In this document: in pieces, positions 15,240 to 24,000 of the stretch | Layout: each line of letters opens with the position of its first letter | Position numbering within the stretch: the first letter of the stretch is position 1 | From: Amycolatopsis vancoresmycina | GTDB lineage: Bacteria; Actinomycetota; Actinomycetes; Mycobacteriales; Pseudonocardiaceae | Assembly: GCF_000716785.1 (NCBI RefSeq) | Contig: NZ_JNYY01000004.1 | Coordinates: forward strand, 62,001 to 126,000 | Direction: 5' to 3' | Length of the DNA: 64,000 bases | Made by a program: the position numbers and the translations under genes | Notes under the pieces: model-generated | Seen by the model: the letters and a program-made list of their open reading frames with translations, nothing else | Database searches by the model: none | What the model was told of the DNA's origin: nothing

Positions 15240-17573
15240 CTATAAACCGGCGAGCCGTGCCGTCCGTCCACTTGCGACCGTTTCGCGCACCCGGGCGCTG
15301 TCTGCCTCCGCGGCGGCGCGTTCCCGTTCGGTCGCGGGTTCCAGCCGCGCCGGGACGTCCTTGTGGTGCGGCGTGCCCGCGATCGGATCGCGGTCCCGCG
15401 GGTCGGTCAGCAGGTTGATCCGCAGGCCGCTGACCACCCGCCTGCCGTGGGCGTCCGGGTGCGCCATGCCGTAGCCGTGCGGCAGCGCGAGCTGGCCCGG
15501 CCGCAACCCCGGATCGGCTTCGGCGCGCACGACCACCCGTCCCGACGCCGTCACGACGGCCACCCAGTCGCCCGGGGCCGCGCCGATCGACGCCAGTTCT
15601 TCGGGACGCGCGCGGAGGGCGCCGTCCGGGTCGGTGCGGCGCCAGCGCGGGTCACGCAGGATCTGGTTCGCGTTGTGCGCCCGCCGCTGCCCGTTGAGCA
15701 GCGAAAACGGGTACGCCGGATCGGGCCGTTCGGCGGCCGGGTCCAGCGCGGCCAGCCAGTCCAGCAGCTCCGGCACGGCCAGCCGGACGCGCTCGCGGCG
15801 CAGCAGGCTCCACACCTCGTCCTGTTCGTGCGCCGAAAACGGCGTCGGACCGGCCAGGACCCGCTCGAAGAGTTCCTCCCCGAGCTGCGCGCCGGTCGCC
15901 GCGGTGCCCAGGGCGCGCTGCACCGGCACGGTCATCGTCTTGGCCGCGCGGTGGCACCCCGCCCACAGCGGCGCGATCGACGCCGCGCCATCGGGCAGCG
16001 ACGCGCCCAGCGTGCGGTAGAGCAGCACCGGCAGGATCGCCGCGCGCTCCGGCATCGCCTGCACCAGAGCACCCAGCCCCGCCTGCAGGTCCGAACGCGG
16101 CCCGGCGGCCAGCGCGGCGAGGACGTCGGACGGCGGCAGCACGCCGAGCGCGTCGAACAGCCGCGCGTAGATCTCGGCTTCGACGAGCGTGCCCGGCAAC
16201 GGGTCCAGCAACGGCCGCCGCAGCTGGAAGTAGTTCGTCGGCCAGTCGAAGGTGAAGAGCGTGAACTCCCACTTTTCGTGCTGCGAAGCCGCTGGCAGCA
16301 CGTAATCCGCCAGCGCGGCCGTCTCGGTGTAGGCGACGTCGACGACCACGGACAGCTCCGCGGCCCGCAGCGCGCGTTCGACGTCCCGCGTGCCGGCGAA
16401 GGTGTTGGCCGGGTTCGAGGATTCGACCCACACCGCGCGGACGCGGTTCGGGTGGTCGGCGAGGACCTCCTCGGCGAGGGTGTTCGCCGGCAGCAGGCCG
16501 CCGATGTACTCGAACCCGGTGATCTCGGAGCGCTGCCCGCTCGTGGCGCCCCACAGCGGCAGCAGCCACGAGTGCAGGTTGTTCGTGCCGCGGCGGCCGA
16601 AGTGCCCGGTGAGCAGGAACAGCAGCTTTTCGAGGTAGCTGTTGAGCGTCGAGTGCCGTCCCTGCTGGATGCCCAGCTCGACGCGGACGGTCATGGCGCG
16701 CGCCGAAAGGATCAGCTCGACCGCGCGCTCGACGTCCACACGGGACACTTCGGCGTGCGCGATCCACGCGTCCACCGGCACTTTCGCCAGCACGGCGGCC
16801 ACCTCGTCGAAGCCTTCGGTGCGTTCGGCGAGGAACCGTTCGTCGGCGCCACCGCGTTCGAGCAGCAGCGCGAGGATCGCGCCCAGCAGGTAGGCGTCGG
16901 TGCCCGGGCGCAGCGGCAGGTGCAGGTCGGCGAGCTCCGCGGTCTCGGTGCGCCGCGGGTCGATCACGATCATCCGGCGGTCCGGGTCGTTCTTGAGCGT
17001 GTTGAGCGCGTGCCGGGCGTTGGTGAACCCGTGGGCCTGCCAGGGGTTGCAGCCGAGCACGACCAGCAGGTCGCAGTGCTCGACGTCCTCGGCGGTGTGC
17101 ACGATCGTCGAACCGAACAGCTGCCCGTTGACCCAGAAGTCGCCGGTTTTCTCCTGCGACAGCGCGTTGAAGTGCCGGGTGGAGTTCATCCACTTCAGCA
17201 GCGAAGCGCCGTACGCGCCGCCGGAGTGGTTGCCCTGGCCACCGCCGCCGACGTAGGCGAACGAGCCGGGCCGCCCGGCCGCGGTGTCGGCGTCCCGGAT
17301 CCCGCGCAGCTTGGCGGCGATTTCGGTGAGCGCGGTGTCCCAGCCGATCGGCTCGTGGGTGCCGTCGGGACGCCGGCGCAGCGGGGTCGTCAGGCGGTCT
17401 TCGTGGTCGCCGTACCAGGTCAGGCGCTGGGCCTTCTGGCAGAGGTAGCCGCCGGAGCGCGGGTGCGCCTTGTCGCCGCGGACGCGGGTGATCTTCCGGC
17501 CGTCGACCTGCACCTCCAGCCCGCAGTTGAGGTAGCAGAGGCTGCACGCGGTGCGCTGCCACTCGCCGCTCAT
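15240..17573 (-). CDS. Molybdopterin-dependent oxidoreductase, [4Fe-4S]
   Basis: This 777-residue enzyme of the DMSO-reductase superfamily opens with the cluster motif C10-x2-C13-x3-C17-x27-C45 (ACSLCYLNC ... GGYLCQKAQ), followed by molybdopterin-guanine-dinucleotide binding regions (LLVVLGCNPWQAHG, MIVIDPRRTETAELAD, VWVESSNPANTF) and a C-terminal MoCo dinucleotide domain (LALPHGYGMAHPDAHGRRV). No Tat signal is present, so it is cytoplasmic, like assimilatory nitrate reductase and formate-dehydrogenase-like proteins. It overlaps the F420 oxidoreductase gene by 4 bp, suggesting a partner in electron or substrate flow. The real substrate is unknown. Confidence 0.9.
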   Translation of the reverse strand: MSGEWQRTACSLCYLNCGLEVQVDGRKITRVRGDKAHPRSGGYLCQKAQRLTWYGDHEDRLTTPLRRRPDGTHEPIGWDTALTEIAAKLRGIRDADTAAGRPGSFAYVGGGGQGNHSGGAYGASLLKWMNSTRHFNALSQEKTGDFWVNGQLFGSTIVHTAEDVEHCDLLVVLGCNPWQAHGFTNARHALNTLKNDPDRRMIVIDPRRTETAELADLHLPLRPGTDAYLLGAILALLLERGGADERFLAERTEGFDEVAAVLAKVPVDAWIAHAEVSRVDVERAVELILSARAMTVRVELGIQQGRHSTLNSYLEKLLFLLTGHFGRRGTNNLHSWLLPLWGATSGQRSEITGFEYIGGLLPANTLAEEVLADHPNRVRAVWVESSNPANTFAGTRDVERALRAAELSVVVDVAYTETAALADYVLPAASQHEKWEFTLFTFDWPTNYFQLRRPLLDPLPGTLVEAEIYARLFDALGVLPPSDVLAALAAGPRSDLQAGLGALVQAMPERAAILPVLLYRTLGASLPDGAASIAPLWAGCHRAAKTMTVPVQRALGTAATGAQLGEELFERVLAGPTPFSAHEQDEVWSLLRRERVRLAVPELLDWLAALDPAAERPDPAYPFSLLNGQRRAHNANQILRDPRWRRTDPDGALRARPEELASIGAAPGDWVAVVTASGRVVVRAEADPGLRPGQLALPHGYGMAHPDAHGRRVVSGLRINLLTDPRDRDPIAGTPHHKDVPARLEPATERERAAAEADSARVRETVASGRTARLAGL

Positions 17574-18595
17574 ATCAGCTCCAATGCGCGACCGAGCGTC
17601 GTGAGACGCGCTTCGAGGGTTTCGCCGGCCGGGTAGAGCCGGACGGTGTCGATGCCGGTGGCGCGCCAGACGCGCAGGCGTTCGCGCACCATCTCTTCGG
17701 TGCCGATCAACGTCGTGCCGAGCACCATTTCGTCGGTGACGAGCGCGGCGGCGCCGTCGCGGTCCCCGGCCTGCCAGCGCTCGCGGACCTCGGCGGCGAC
17801 GTCCGCCCAGCCCTGGCGGCTGTAGGCGTTGTTGTAGAAGTTCGTGGTGGCCGAACCCATTCCGCCGAGGCTGAACGCGAGCTCCTTCTTGCGGCTGCCG
17901 ACCAGGGTGCGCAGCTCGTCTTCGTTGTCCGCGAAGGCGACTTCGGCGCCCTGGCAGACGTCGATGTCCTCGCGCTTGCGGCCCGCCTTCGCGAGTCCGG
18001 CGTCGAGGTGGGCGAAGTACGCGTCGGCGCCTTCGGGCACGAAGCTGGTGCCGAGCCAGCCGTCCGCCACCTCGCCCGTGAGTTCCAGGAGCTTCGGCGA
18101 CAGCGTCGCGAGGTAGATCGGGATGTCCGGGTTCGGGGCGGTGGACAGCCGCATCGGACGCGCTTCGCCCGGCAGCGGGATCTCGAACGCCTTGCCGGAG
18201 AACGAAATCTTCTCCCCCGCGAACGCCTGGCGGATGATCTCGACGGTCTCGCGCATGCGTGTCAGCGGCTTCGCGAACGGGACGCCGTGCAGCCCTTCGA
18301 CGACCTGCGGCCCGGACGGCCCGAGGCCGAGCGCGAACCGGCCGCCGGACAGGTCGGCCAGCGTCAGCGCGGCCTGCGCGATCGCGACCGGCGTGCGCGT
18401 GCCGAGCTGGATGATGCCGGAGCCGAGCCGGATCCGGTCGGTGCGGGCGGCGAGGTAGCCGAGCGCGGACGGCGCGTCCGAGCCCCACGCTTCGGCCACC
18501 CAGCAGACGTCGAGGCCGAGCTTTTCCGCTTCCAGCACGAAGTCCAGCGTCGTGCGGGTGTCCGTGGAGAACTCGACGGTGGTCGCGGTCTTCAT
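17570..18595 (-). CDS. Luciferase-like F420-dependent oxidoreductase
   Basis: This 341-residue LLM-class protein contains FVLEAEKLGLDVCWVAEAWG, GSGIIQLGTRTPVAIAQAAL and FALGLGPSGPQVVEGLHG, which are hallmarks of the MER/F420-dependent group (bacterial luciferase fold). It likely moves hydride between F420 and an organic substrate. It sits between an SRPBCC protein and a molybdopterin enzyme, with 4-bp overlaps at both ends, so the three are made together. The ATG at 18595 is fixed by the overlap with the SRPBCC stop codon. Confidence 0.9.
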   Translation of the reverse strand: MKTATTVEFSTDTRTTLDFVLEAEKLGLDVCWVAEAWGSDAPSALGYLAARTDRIRLGSGIIQLGTRTPVAIAQAALTLADLSGGRFALGLGPSGPQVVEGLHGVPFAKPLTRMRETVEIIRQAFAGEKISFSGKAFEIPLPGEARPMRLSTAPNPDIPIYLATLSPKLLELTGEVADGWLGTSFVPEGADAYFAHLDAGLAKAGRKREDIDVCQGAEVAFADNEDELRTLVGSRKKELAFSLGGMGSATTNFYNNAYSRQGWADVAAEVRERWQAGDRDGAAALVTDEMVLGTTLIGTEEMVRERLRVWRATGIDTVRLYPAGETLEARLTTLGRALELI

Positions 18596-19083
18596 CGGCG
18601 TTCGACCCGGGCCTTGATCGCGGCGAGGTTGCCCTGCATCGCCGTTTCGAACTCCCGCAGGCGGACGAAGACGATCTTCTGTTCCTTCTCCGGCATCCGG
18701 TCGATGGCGAACGACAGCCCGGACCGGCCGGGCCCCATCCGCATCCACTGGCTCAGCCGGGTGCCGCCGCCGTCGGGTTCGAGGGTGAACCTCCAGGTCG
18801 CGCTCGGTTCGGCCGGATCGGCGACGGCCCACGAGAACACCCGCGGCGCTTCGCACTCGACGACGAAGGAGGTGGTCTCCCACTCGCCGAAGGCGTCGTG
18901 CTTGCTGCGGCCGACAAACGTGCGGCCTGCTTCGCGCCACTCGACGGACTGGAGCTCCGCGCTCAGCTCAGGCATCAGCGAGATGTCAGAGACCACCGGC
19001 CAGACGTCCTCGGGCGCGGCGTCGATCCAGGTCGAGACCTCGGCCGTCGGCAGGTCGGCGTACCGCGCACCCGTCCACTCCAT
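18592..19083 (-). CDS. SRPBCC family (START-like) protein
   Basis: This 163-residue protein has the polyketide-cyclase/dehydrase-like fold: AEVSTWIDAAPEDVWPVVSD, then PELSAELQSVEWREAG and a late FTLEPDGGGTRLSQWM. Members bind hydrophobic ligands in a deep pocket, acting as carriers or cyclases. The ATG at 19083 follows AAGGGG at the proper distance; a GTG at 19110 is a weaker alternative. It is the first gene of the five-gene operon, behind a TTGACA promoter. Its ligand may be the pathway substrate. Confidence 0.85.
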   Translation of the reverse strand: MEWTGARYADLPTAEVSTWIDAAPEDVWPVVSDISLMPELSAELQSVEWREAGRTFVGRSKHDAFGEWETTSFVVECEAPRVFSWAVADPAEPSATWRFTLEPDGGGTRLSQWMRMGPGRSGLSFAIDRMPEKEQKIVFVRLREFETAMQGNLAAIKARVERR

Positions 19084-19111
19084 CGTGGTCCCCTTCTCCC
19101 GGTTGACCACG

Positions 19112-19141
19112 ATAGTTGCGTAGATAGACTGACTCTGTCAA
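19112..19141 (-). promoter_or_regulatory. Promoter of the redox operon with repeat
   Basis: On the minus strand TTGACA (19141-19136) directly follows the HxlR stop codon; an AACTAT -10-like hexamer lies 18 bp downstream (19117-19112). Between and over them is a direct repeat CTATC-N7-CTATC, a possible HxlR binding site. The SRPBCC start lies about 30 bp further on. Confidence 0.5.
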
Positions 19142-19645
19142 TCACTCCTGCCGGGCGAAGCGCTCCTCGACGTCCGGGCGCTGCGCCAGCCGGGGCGGGA
19201 AGCCGGGGCCGCGGCGCATCCGCGTGTCGTCCGGCGTCAGCGGTTCCCGGCACTCCGCGCAGACGATTTCGGCGTGCGTGTCGTGCCCGCAGGCGAGGTG
19301 GTGCACGGTGATCGGCGGCCCGGCTTCGGTCGCGAGCCACTTGTCGCCCCAGCGGGTCATCGCGAGCAGCACCGGGTAGAAGTCGCGGCCCTTCTCGGTG
19401 AGGACGTAGTCGTAGCGCACGGGCTCGGTCTGGTACGGCACTTTTTCGAGCAACCCCTCGTCGACCAGCCGCTTGAGCCGGTCGGCGAGGGTGTTGCGCG
19501 CGATGCCGAGCGCCTGCTGGAACTCGTCGAAGCGGCGCACGCCGTAGAAGGCGTCCCGCAGCACCAGCGGCGTCCACCAGTCGCCGAGCAGGTCCATGGT
19601 GCGCGCGATCGAGCACGGCCACTGCGCGAACGATGTCCGTTTCAT
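19142..19645 (-). CDS. HxlR family transcriptional regulator
   Basis: This 167-residue winged-helix protein has the HxlR signature CSIARTMDLLGDWWTPLVLRD, then FQQALGIARNTLADRLKRL and VRYDYVLTEKGRDFYPVL. A C-terminal extension carries two CxxC/CxxH-like elements (LACGH and VCAECREP), hinting at zinc or redox binding. It precedes the SRPBCC-oxidoreductase operon on the same strand, with a separate promoter directly after its stop codon, so it most likely controls that operon. HxlR proteins answer to aldehydes, electrophiles or oxidants. Confidence 0.9.
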   Translation of the reverse strand: MKRTSFAQWPCSIARTMDLLGDWWTPLVLRDAFYGVRRFDEFQQALGIARNTLADRLKRLVDEGLLEKVPYQTEPVRYDYVLTEKGRDFYPVLLAMTRWGDKWLATEAGPPITVHHLACGHDTHAEIVCAECREPLTPDDTRMRRGPGFPPRLAQRPDVEERFARQE

Positions 19646-19685
19646 ACGGCCGAGAGTACGCCGTTGCCCGGGAAGACTCAGCAGG

Positions 19686-20066
19686 TCAGAGGAGGTGTCC
19701 CGTGGTGACGTCGACGTGGTCGGGCACCTCGTCGTGCTCGTCGCCGACCGACAGCGTCCCGGCCGGCTCGACCAGCAGCACGCTCGCGCCCGCCTTCGAC
19801 GACGGCTTGTGGAACGTGCCCTTCGGGACCACGAAGACCTGCCCTCGCCCGAGCGTGACGACGCGTTCGGCCGGGTCGCGCAGGCCGATCTCGATCTCGC
19901 CGTCCAGGACGAGGAAGAACTCGTCGGTGGTTTCGTGGACGTGCCAGACGTGCTCGCCGTCGAACCGGGCGAGGCGGATGTCGTAGTCGTTGACGCGGGT
20001 GACGATGCGCGGGCTCCAGGCGGCGTCGAAGCTCGCGAGGACTTCGTTCAGGTCGATCGGGTTCAT
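19686..20066 (-). CDS. Cupin domain protein
   Basis: This 126-residue single cupin-2 domain has the motif 1 stretch WHVHETTDEFFLVLDGEIEI with the metal-binding His pair and Glu, and motif 2 near GRGQVFVVPKGTFHKP with the last His. It is a likely metal-dependent small-molecule enzyme or sensor; the substrate is unknown. The start ATG 20066 (MNPIDLNEVL) was preferred to 20075, three codons earlier. It diverges from the GlxA-like regulator with about 50 bp between starts, which suggests joint control. Confidence 0.85.
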   Translation of the reverse strand: MNPIDLNEVLASFDAAWSPRIVTRVNDYDIRLARFDGEHVWHVHETTDEFFLVLDGEIEIGLRDPAERVVTLGRGQVFVVPKGTFHKPSSKAGASVLLVEPAGTLSVGDEHDEVPDHVDVTTGHLL

Positions 20067-20118
20067 GCGCCCCATGCTCGACCTGGTGTTCCGCCGGCAC
20101 GAGTGCTAGGAATCGCAC

Positions 20119-21084
20119 ATGCCGCAAGAATTCTCGCACCGGGTGGTCGCGATCGTCACCGAGCAGTCGAACCCGTTCGAGCTGGGCGTGACGACCGAGC
20201 TGTTCGGTCTCCGGCGGCCCGAACTCGACCGGCCGTGGTACGACTTCACGCTCTGCTCGGCGACGCCGGACGTCCGGATGAACCTCGGCATGTTCACGCT
20301 GTCGGGCGTCGCCGGTCTCGAGGCGGCCGACACGGCGGACACCCTGATCGTCCCGGCCCGCCCGGACACCGACGTCCCGACGGACCCGGCGATCATCGCG
20401 GCCGTCCGCCGGGCCGCCGAGCGCGGCGCCCGCCTGGTCAGCTTCTGCACCGGGGCGCTCGCGCTGGCGGAGGCCGGCGTCCTCGACGGCCGGCGCGCGA
20501 CGACCCACTGGCAGTGGGCGGCGTCCCTGGCGGCCCGGTTCCCGCGGGTGAAGTGGGAACCGGACGTGCTGTTCATCGACGAGGGCACCGTCCTGACCGC
20601 GGCCGGCAGCGCGGCCTCCCTCGACCTGGGCCTGCACCTGATCCACCGCGACCACGGAGCCGAGGTCGTCAACGCCGTGAGCCGCCGCCTGGTGTTCACC
20701 GGCCACCGCGACGGCGGCCAGCGGCAGTTCATCGCGCGGCCGGTACCGGCGGTGCCGGAGACGTCGCTGGCGCCGGTCCTCGCCTGGGCCCTCGAGCGGC
20801 TGGACACCCCGCTGACGGTCGCGGACCTGGCCACCCGGGCGGCCACGAGCCCGGCCACGCTGCACCGGAAGTTCCGCGCGGAGCTGGGCACGACACCGCT
20901 GGCGTGGCTGACGACGGAACGCGTGACGCTGGCGTGCCGGTTGATCGAGCGGGGCGAGCTGCGGCTGGACCGGGTGGCCGAGTCCAGCGGCTTCGGGACG
21001 GCGGCGAACCTGCGGCTGCAGCTGCGGCGCCACACGGGGCTCAGCCCGAGTGCGTACCGCCGCCGGTTCGGCCCGGCCGCGTGA
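20119..21084 (+). CDS. GlxA-like AraC family regulator (DJ-1/PfpI + HTH)
   Basis: This 321-residue protein has an N-terminal DJ-1/PfpI-like ligand domain (residues about 8-190, with LVSFCTGALALAEAGVL where the nucleophile Cys would sit) and a C-terminal AraC double helix-turn-helix (LATRAATSPATLHRKFRAEL and VAESSGFGTAANLRLQLR). It probably controls the divergent cupin gene. Its last 44 bp overlap the end of the convergent NACHT gene on the other strand, an unusually long tail-to-tail overlap. Confidence 0.9.
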   Translation: MPQEFSHRVVAIVTEQSNPFELGVTTELFGLRRPELDRPWYDFTLCSATPDVRMNLGMFTLSGVAGLEAADTADTLIVPARPDTDVPTDPAIIAAVRRAAERGARLVSFCTGALALAEAGVLDGRRATTHWQWAASLAARFPRVKWEPDVLFIDEGTVLTAAGSAASLDLGLHLIHRDHGAEVVNAVSRRLVFTGHRDGGQRQFIARPVPAVPETSLAPVLAWALERLDTPLTVADLATRAATSPATLHRKFRAELGTTPLAWLTTERVTLACRLIERGELRLDRVAESSGFGTAANLRLQLRRHTGLSPSAYRRRFGPAA

Positions 21085-24000
21085 GGCGCGTGAGCAGCTC
21101 GCGGGCTTCCGGGCGGCCGAGTTCGCTGGCCAGCGCCAGCAACCGGGCGGCGGAGACGCGGATGTGGGCAGGCGCCCGGTCGTCGCGGGCGATTTCGCGG
21201 GCGACGACGGCGGCGGCTTCGCGGTGGTCACGGTGCAGGCGCGCCACGGCCCAGGCGGCCCGGCAGCGGACGACCGGGCCGAGGGCGTCGTCGCGGGCCA
21301 TGCCGAGGAGGCCGAGGGCGGCTTCCTCGAGCCGGAAGTCGCCGATCGCCCGCCAGACCAGCACCCTCGCGTGCGGGTTCGGGACGGCCAGGAATCCACG
21401 CAGGACCTCGAGCACCTCGCTGCGCAGGTCCGGCCGGAACATCCCCAGCCGGGCGGCCGCCTCCCGGCGCGCGGCGAGCGGGAGTGCTTCGTCGTTCATG
21501 AGGTCCGCCAGCGCCGCCGTCCCGAGTTCGTGTCCCCGGCTGCCCAGCTCGGCGAGGTCGTCGGCCGTCCACCAGCGCAGCCTCGGGTGGCAGCCCGGGT
21601 CGACGGCCGTGGCGCGGAAGAGTTCCGCCGCGGCAGTGCGGTCCTCCCGGCTGAGGTCGGTCAGCTTCAGCGCGGCGATCCGCCGCAGCGCCGTCGGCTG
21701 CCGCTGGTCGTCGCGGACCGCCCGGAGGTCGTCCCAGCGCCTCAGGTCGGACAGGACGCGCAGCCGCAGCCGGTCGGCGAGCCGGTCGTCCACCAACAGG
21801 TCTTCCAGGTGCTCCCGGCTCGGCCCGGGCAGCTCGGAGGTGAGCAGGAGCAGCGTGGCCCCGGCTTCGGCCCGCTCGCGCCCGGGCCGCGCGGCATCCG
21901 CGAGCACCGCCTGCGCGTCGGAGACGATCCGACGGCGCCGGCGGGGATCCAGCGCCGCCAGTTCCCGTCGCGCGCGGCCGGCGGCGACCCTGCCCCGGCT
22001 CAGCTCGTCGAGCGCTTCGGCCGCTTTCGTTTCCAGCGAAGGCGAAAGCTTCGCCAGCGCCACGGCCACCGTGATCCGGGTGGCCGGCGGCGACTCCGGG
22101 CCGGCCAGCCGGTCGAGCAGGTTCCGTTCGGCTTCCCGGGCCAGTGGCCCGTCCTTCCACCGGTTCACCTCGTCCGACCAGGTGTCCGGGGCGGCGAGGC
22201 GGTCCGACACCAGCGCCCGCCCGACGGACCGGCGGTCCGGGCCGGTGAGTTCGCGCAGCACGCCGGCGCGCACCTTGCCGGCGGCGTTCGCCGGGTCGTG
22301 GGCCAGCGCCAGCAGCAACCGGACCGTCCCGCCGTCCGGCCGGAAGTAGCTCAACAGCCTCAGCGCGGCCCCCCGTTCTTCGGGCCCGAGCTCCGGGTCA
22401 CCGGCCAATCGCGCCAGCGTCCGGTGCGCTTCCGCGCCCGCCGAGCGATCGACCGACGCGAGGTCGTAGGCGGCATAGCTGCGGTCCTCCACCTGCTGCC
22501 GCTCGTCCACCATCATCGCCCGGACCGCCCGGGCGGACGCGGGCGCGGTGCCCGGGTCCGCCGTGGCCAGCCTCCGCATCGCGATGCTCCGCCAGCCGGC
22601 GTACAGGAACGGGTCTTCCGTCTGCGCGCGCAGTTCGGCGACGGCCTCCGGGGCCGGCTGCCGTTCCGCGGCGAGGACGGCCACCTGCTGCCGGACCCGG
22701 AATTCCGTGTCCCGGCCGGAAAGCAGCGCGCGGATGTCTTCCCCGAGATCCGCACCCAGCAACACCAGGCGGCGAACCCGGTCGCCCCAGTCGGCGTTGT
22801 CCAGTTCGGTGTGGAGACCGAGAACGACTTCGGCAGCCTCCGAAAACCGGACCACACCGCTGCGCGCCAGCAGGATCGCCGCGTCGCAGCGGGCCACGGC
22901 TTCGGCCGTGAAGTCGGCGACGATCGTCCGCAGCGCCGAAAACACCGCTTCGTCGTCGAGCGTGTCCAACGCGTCCATCGCGTCCGCGGCGCCGCACACC
23001 CGGCCGGGGCGGCTGGCCGGGGACAGCACCACGGCCCGCAACTCACCGGCCACGAGGCTCCGGAACCCGGCGCCGGCCCGGCTGCCCGGCCGGGTCAGGG
23101 AGACGAGCTCGTCGTCCGGGACGACGTCGTCCCGGATCAGGCCGGCGATGCCCCGGGCGGCCGCGGCGTGGTAGCGGTGGTGCAGCCGGATCAGGAGCGA
23201 AGTCGCGTCACACCGCTGACGACCGCTCAGGTCGCGGTCGTCCATCGTCCGTTCGAGCGCACGGGCGAGCTCGTCCGGATCGGCCACGTCCCACCGGTGG
23301 ACCGGAAGGTCTTCGCCCTGCCCGAGCAGCCCGACAAGCGCCGCGGAAGCCCGCTGTTCCAGCTCCGGATCCAGGCGTTTGAGCTGCCGCCACGCTTCGG
23401 CGCGGAGCTTCGGGGCGAACGACGCGGCCGTGAGGCGGACCAGCTGCCCGATCACCTCGGGGTGGAAATCCGGGCCGAGGTAGGCGAATTCGGCGGCCGC
23501 CCGGCACCGCCGTTCCGCGGTCGAGTCCGGGCTGCTCATCGCCGACCGCAGCTGCTCGACGGCCTGCGTCTTGTACGGTTCGCCCAGCGTGGCGAGGAAC
23601 GCGAGAGCGTTCATGGCGAGGATGTCGGTCCCCAGCGGATGTTCGGCCGCGTCGATCAGCGCCTGCGCGGCATCGGGCCAGTGCTCGGGACCCAGGCCGG
23701 CCAGCCGGCTCCCCGCGGTGAGCCGGTGCCCCGCGGCCGCGACCGGATCGGCCAGCACCGCGCGGAGGATGGCCACGGCGGGCCCGTGGGATTCGGGCCC
23801 GCAGTCGGCGAGCACCGAGCCGAGGTACGCCCGGTCGACGGCCCCGCCGGCCGGGCCCGCGGCGAACCCGGCGATCAGTTCGCCCGCCCTGGTCCGGTAC
23901 CGGGGTCCCAGCCGCGACAGGGAGCGAGCGCTCAGCAGGCGGTCGGCGTAGTGCAACCGGCGGTCGGCGACCCGGTGTTCGAGAGCGGCAGCGGCCTCCG

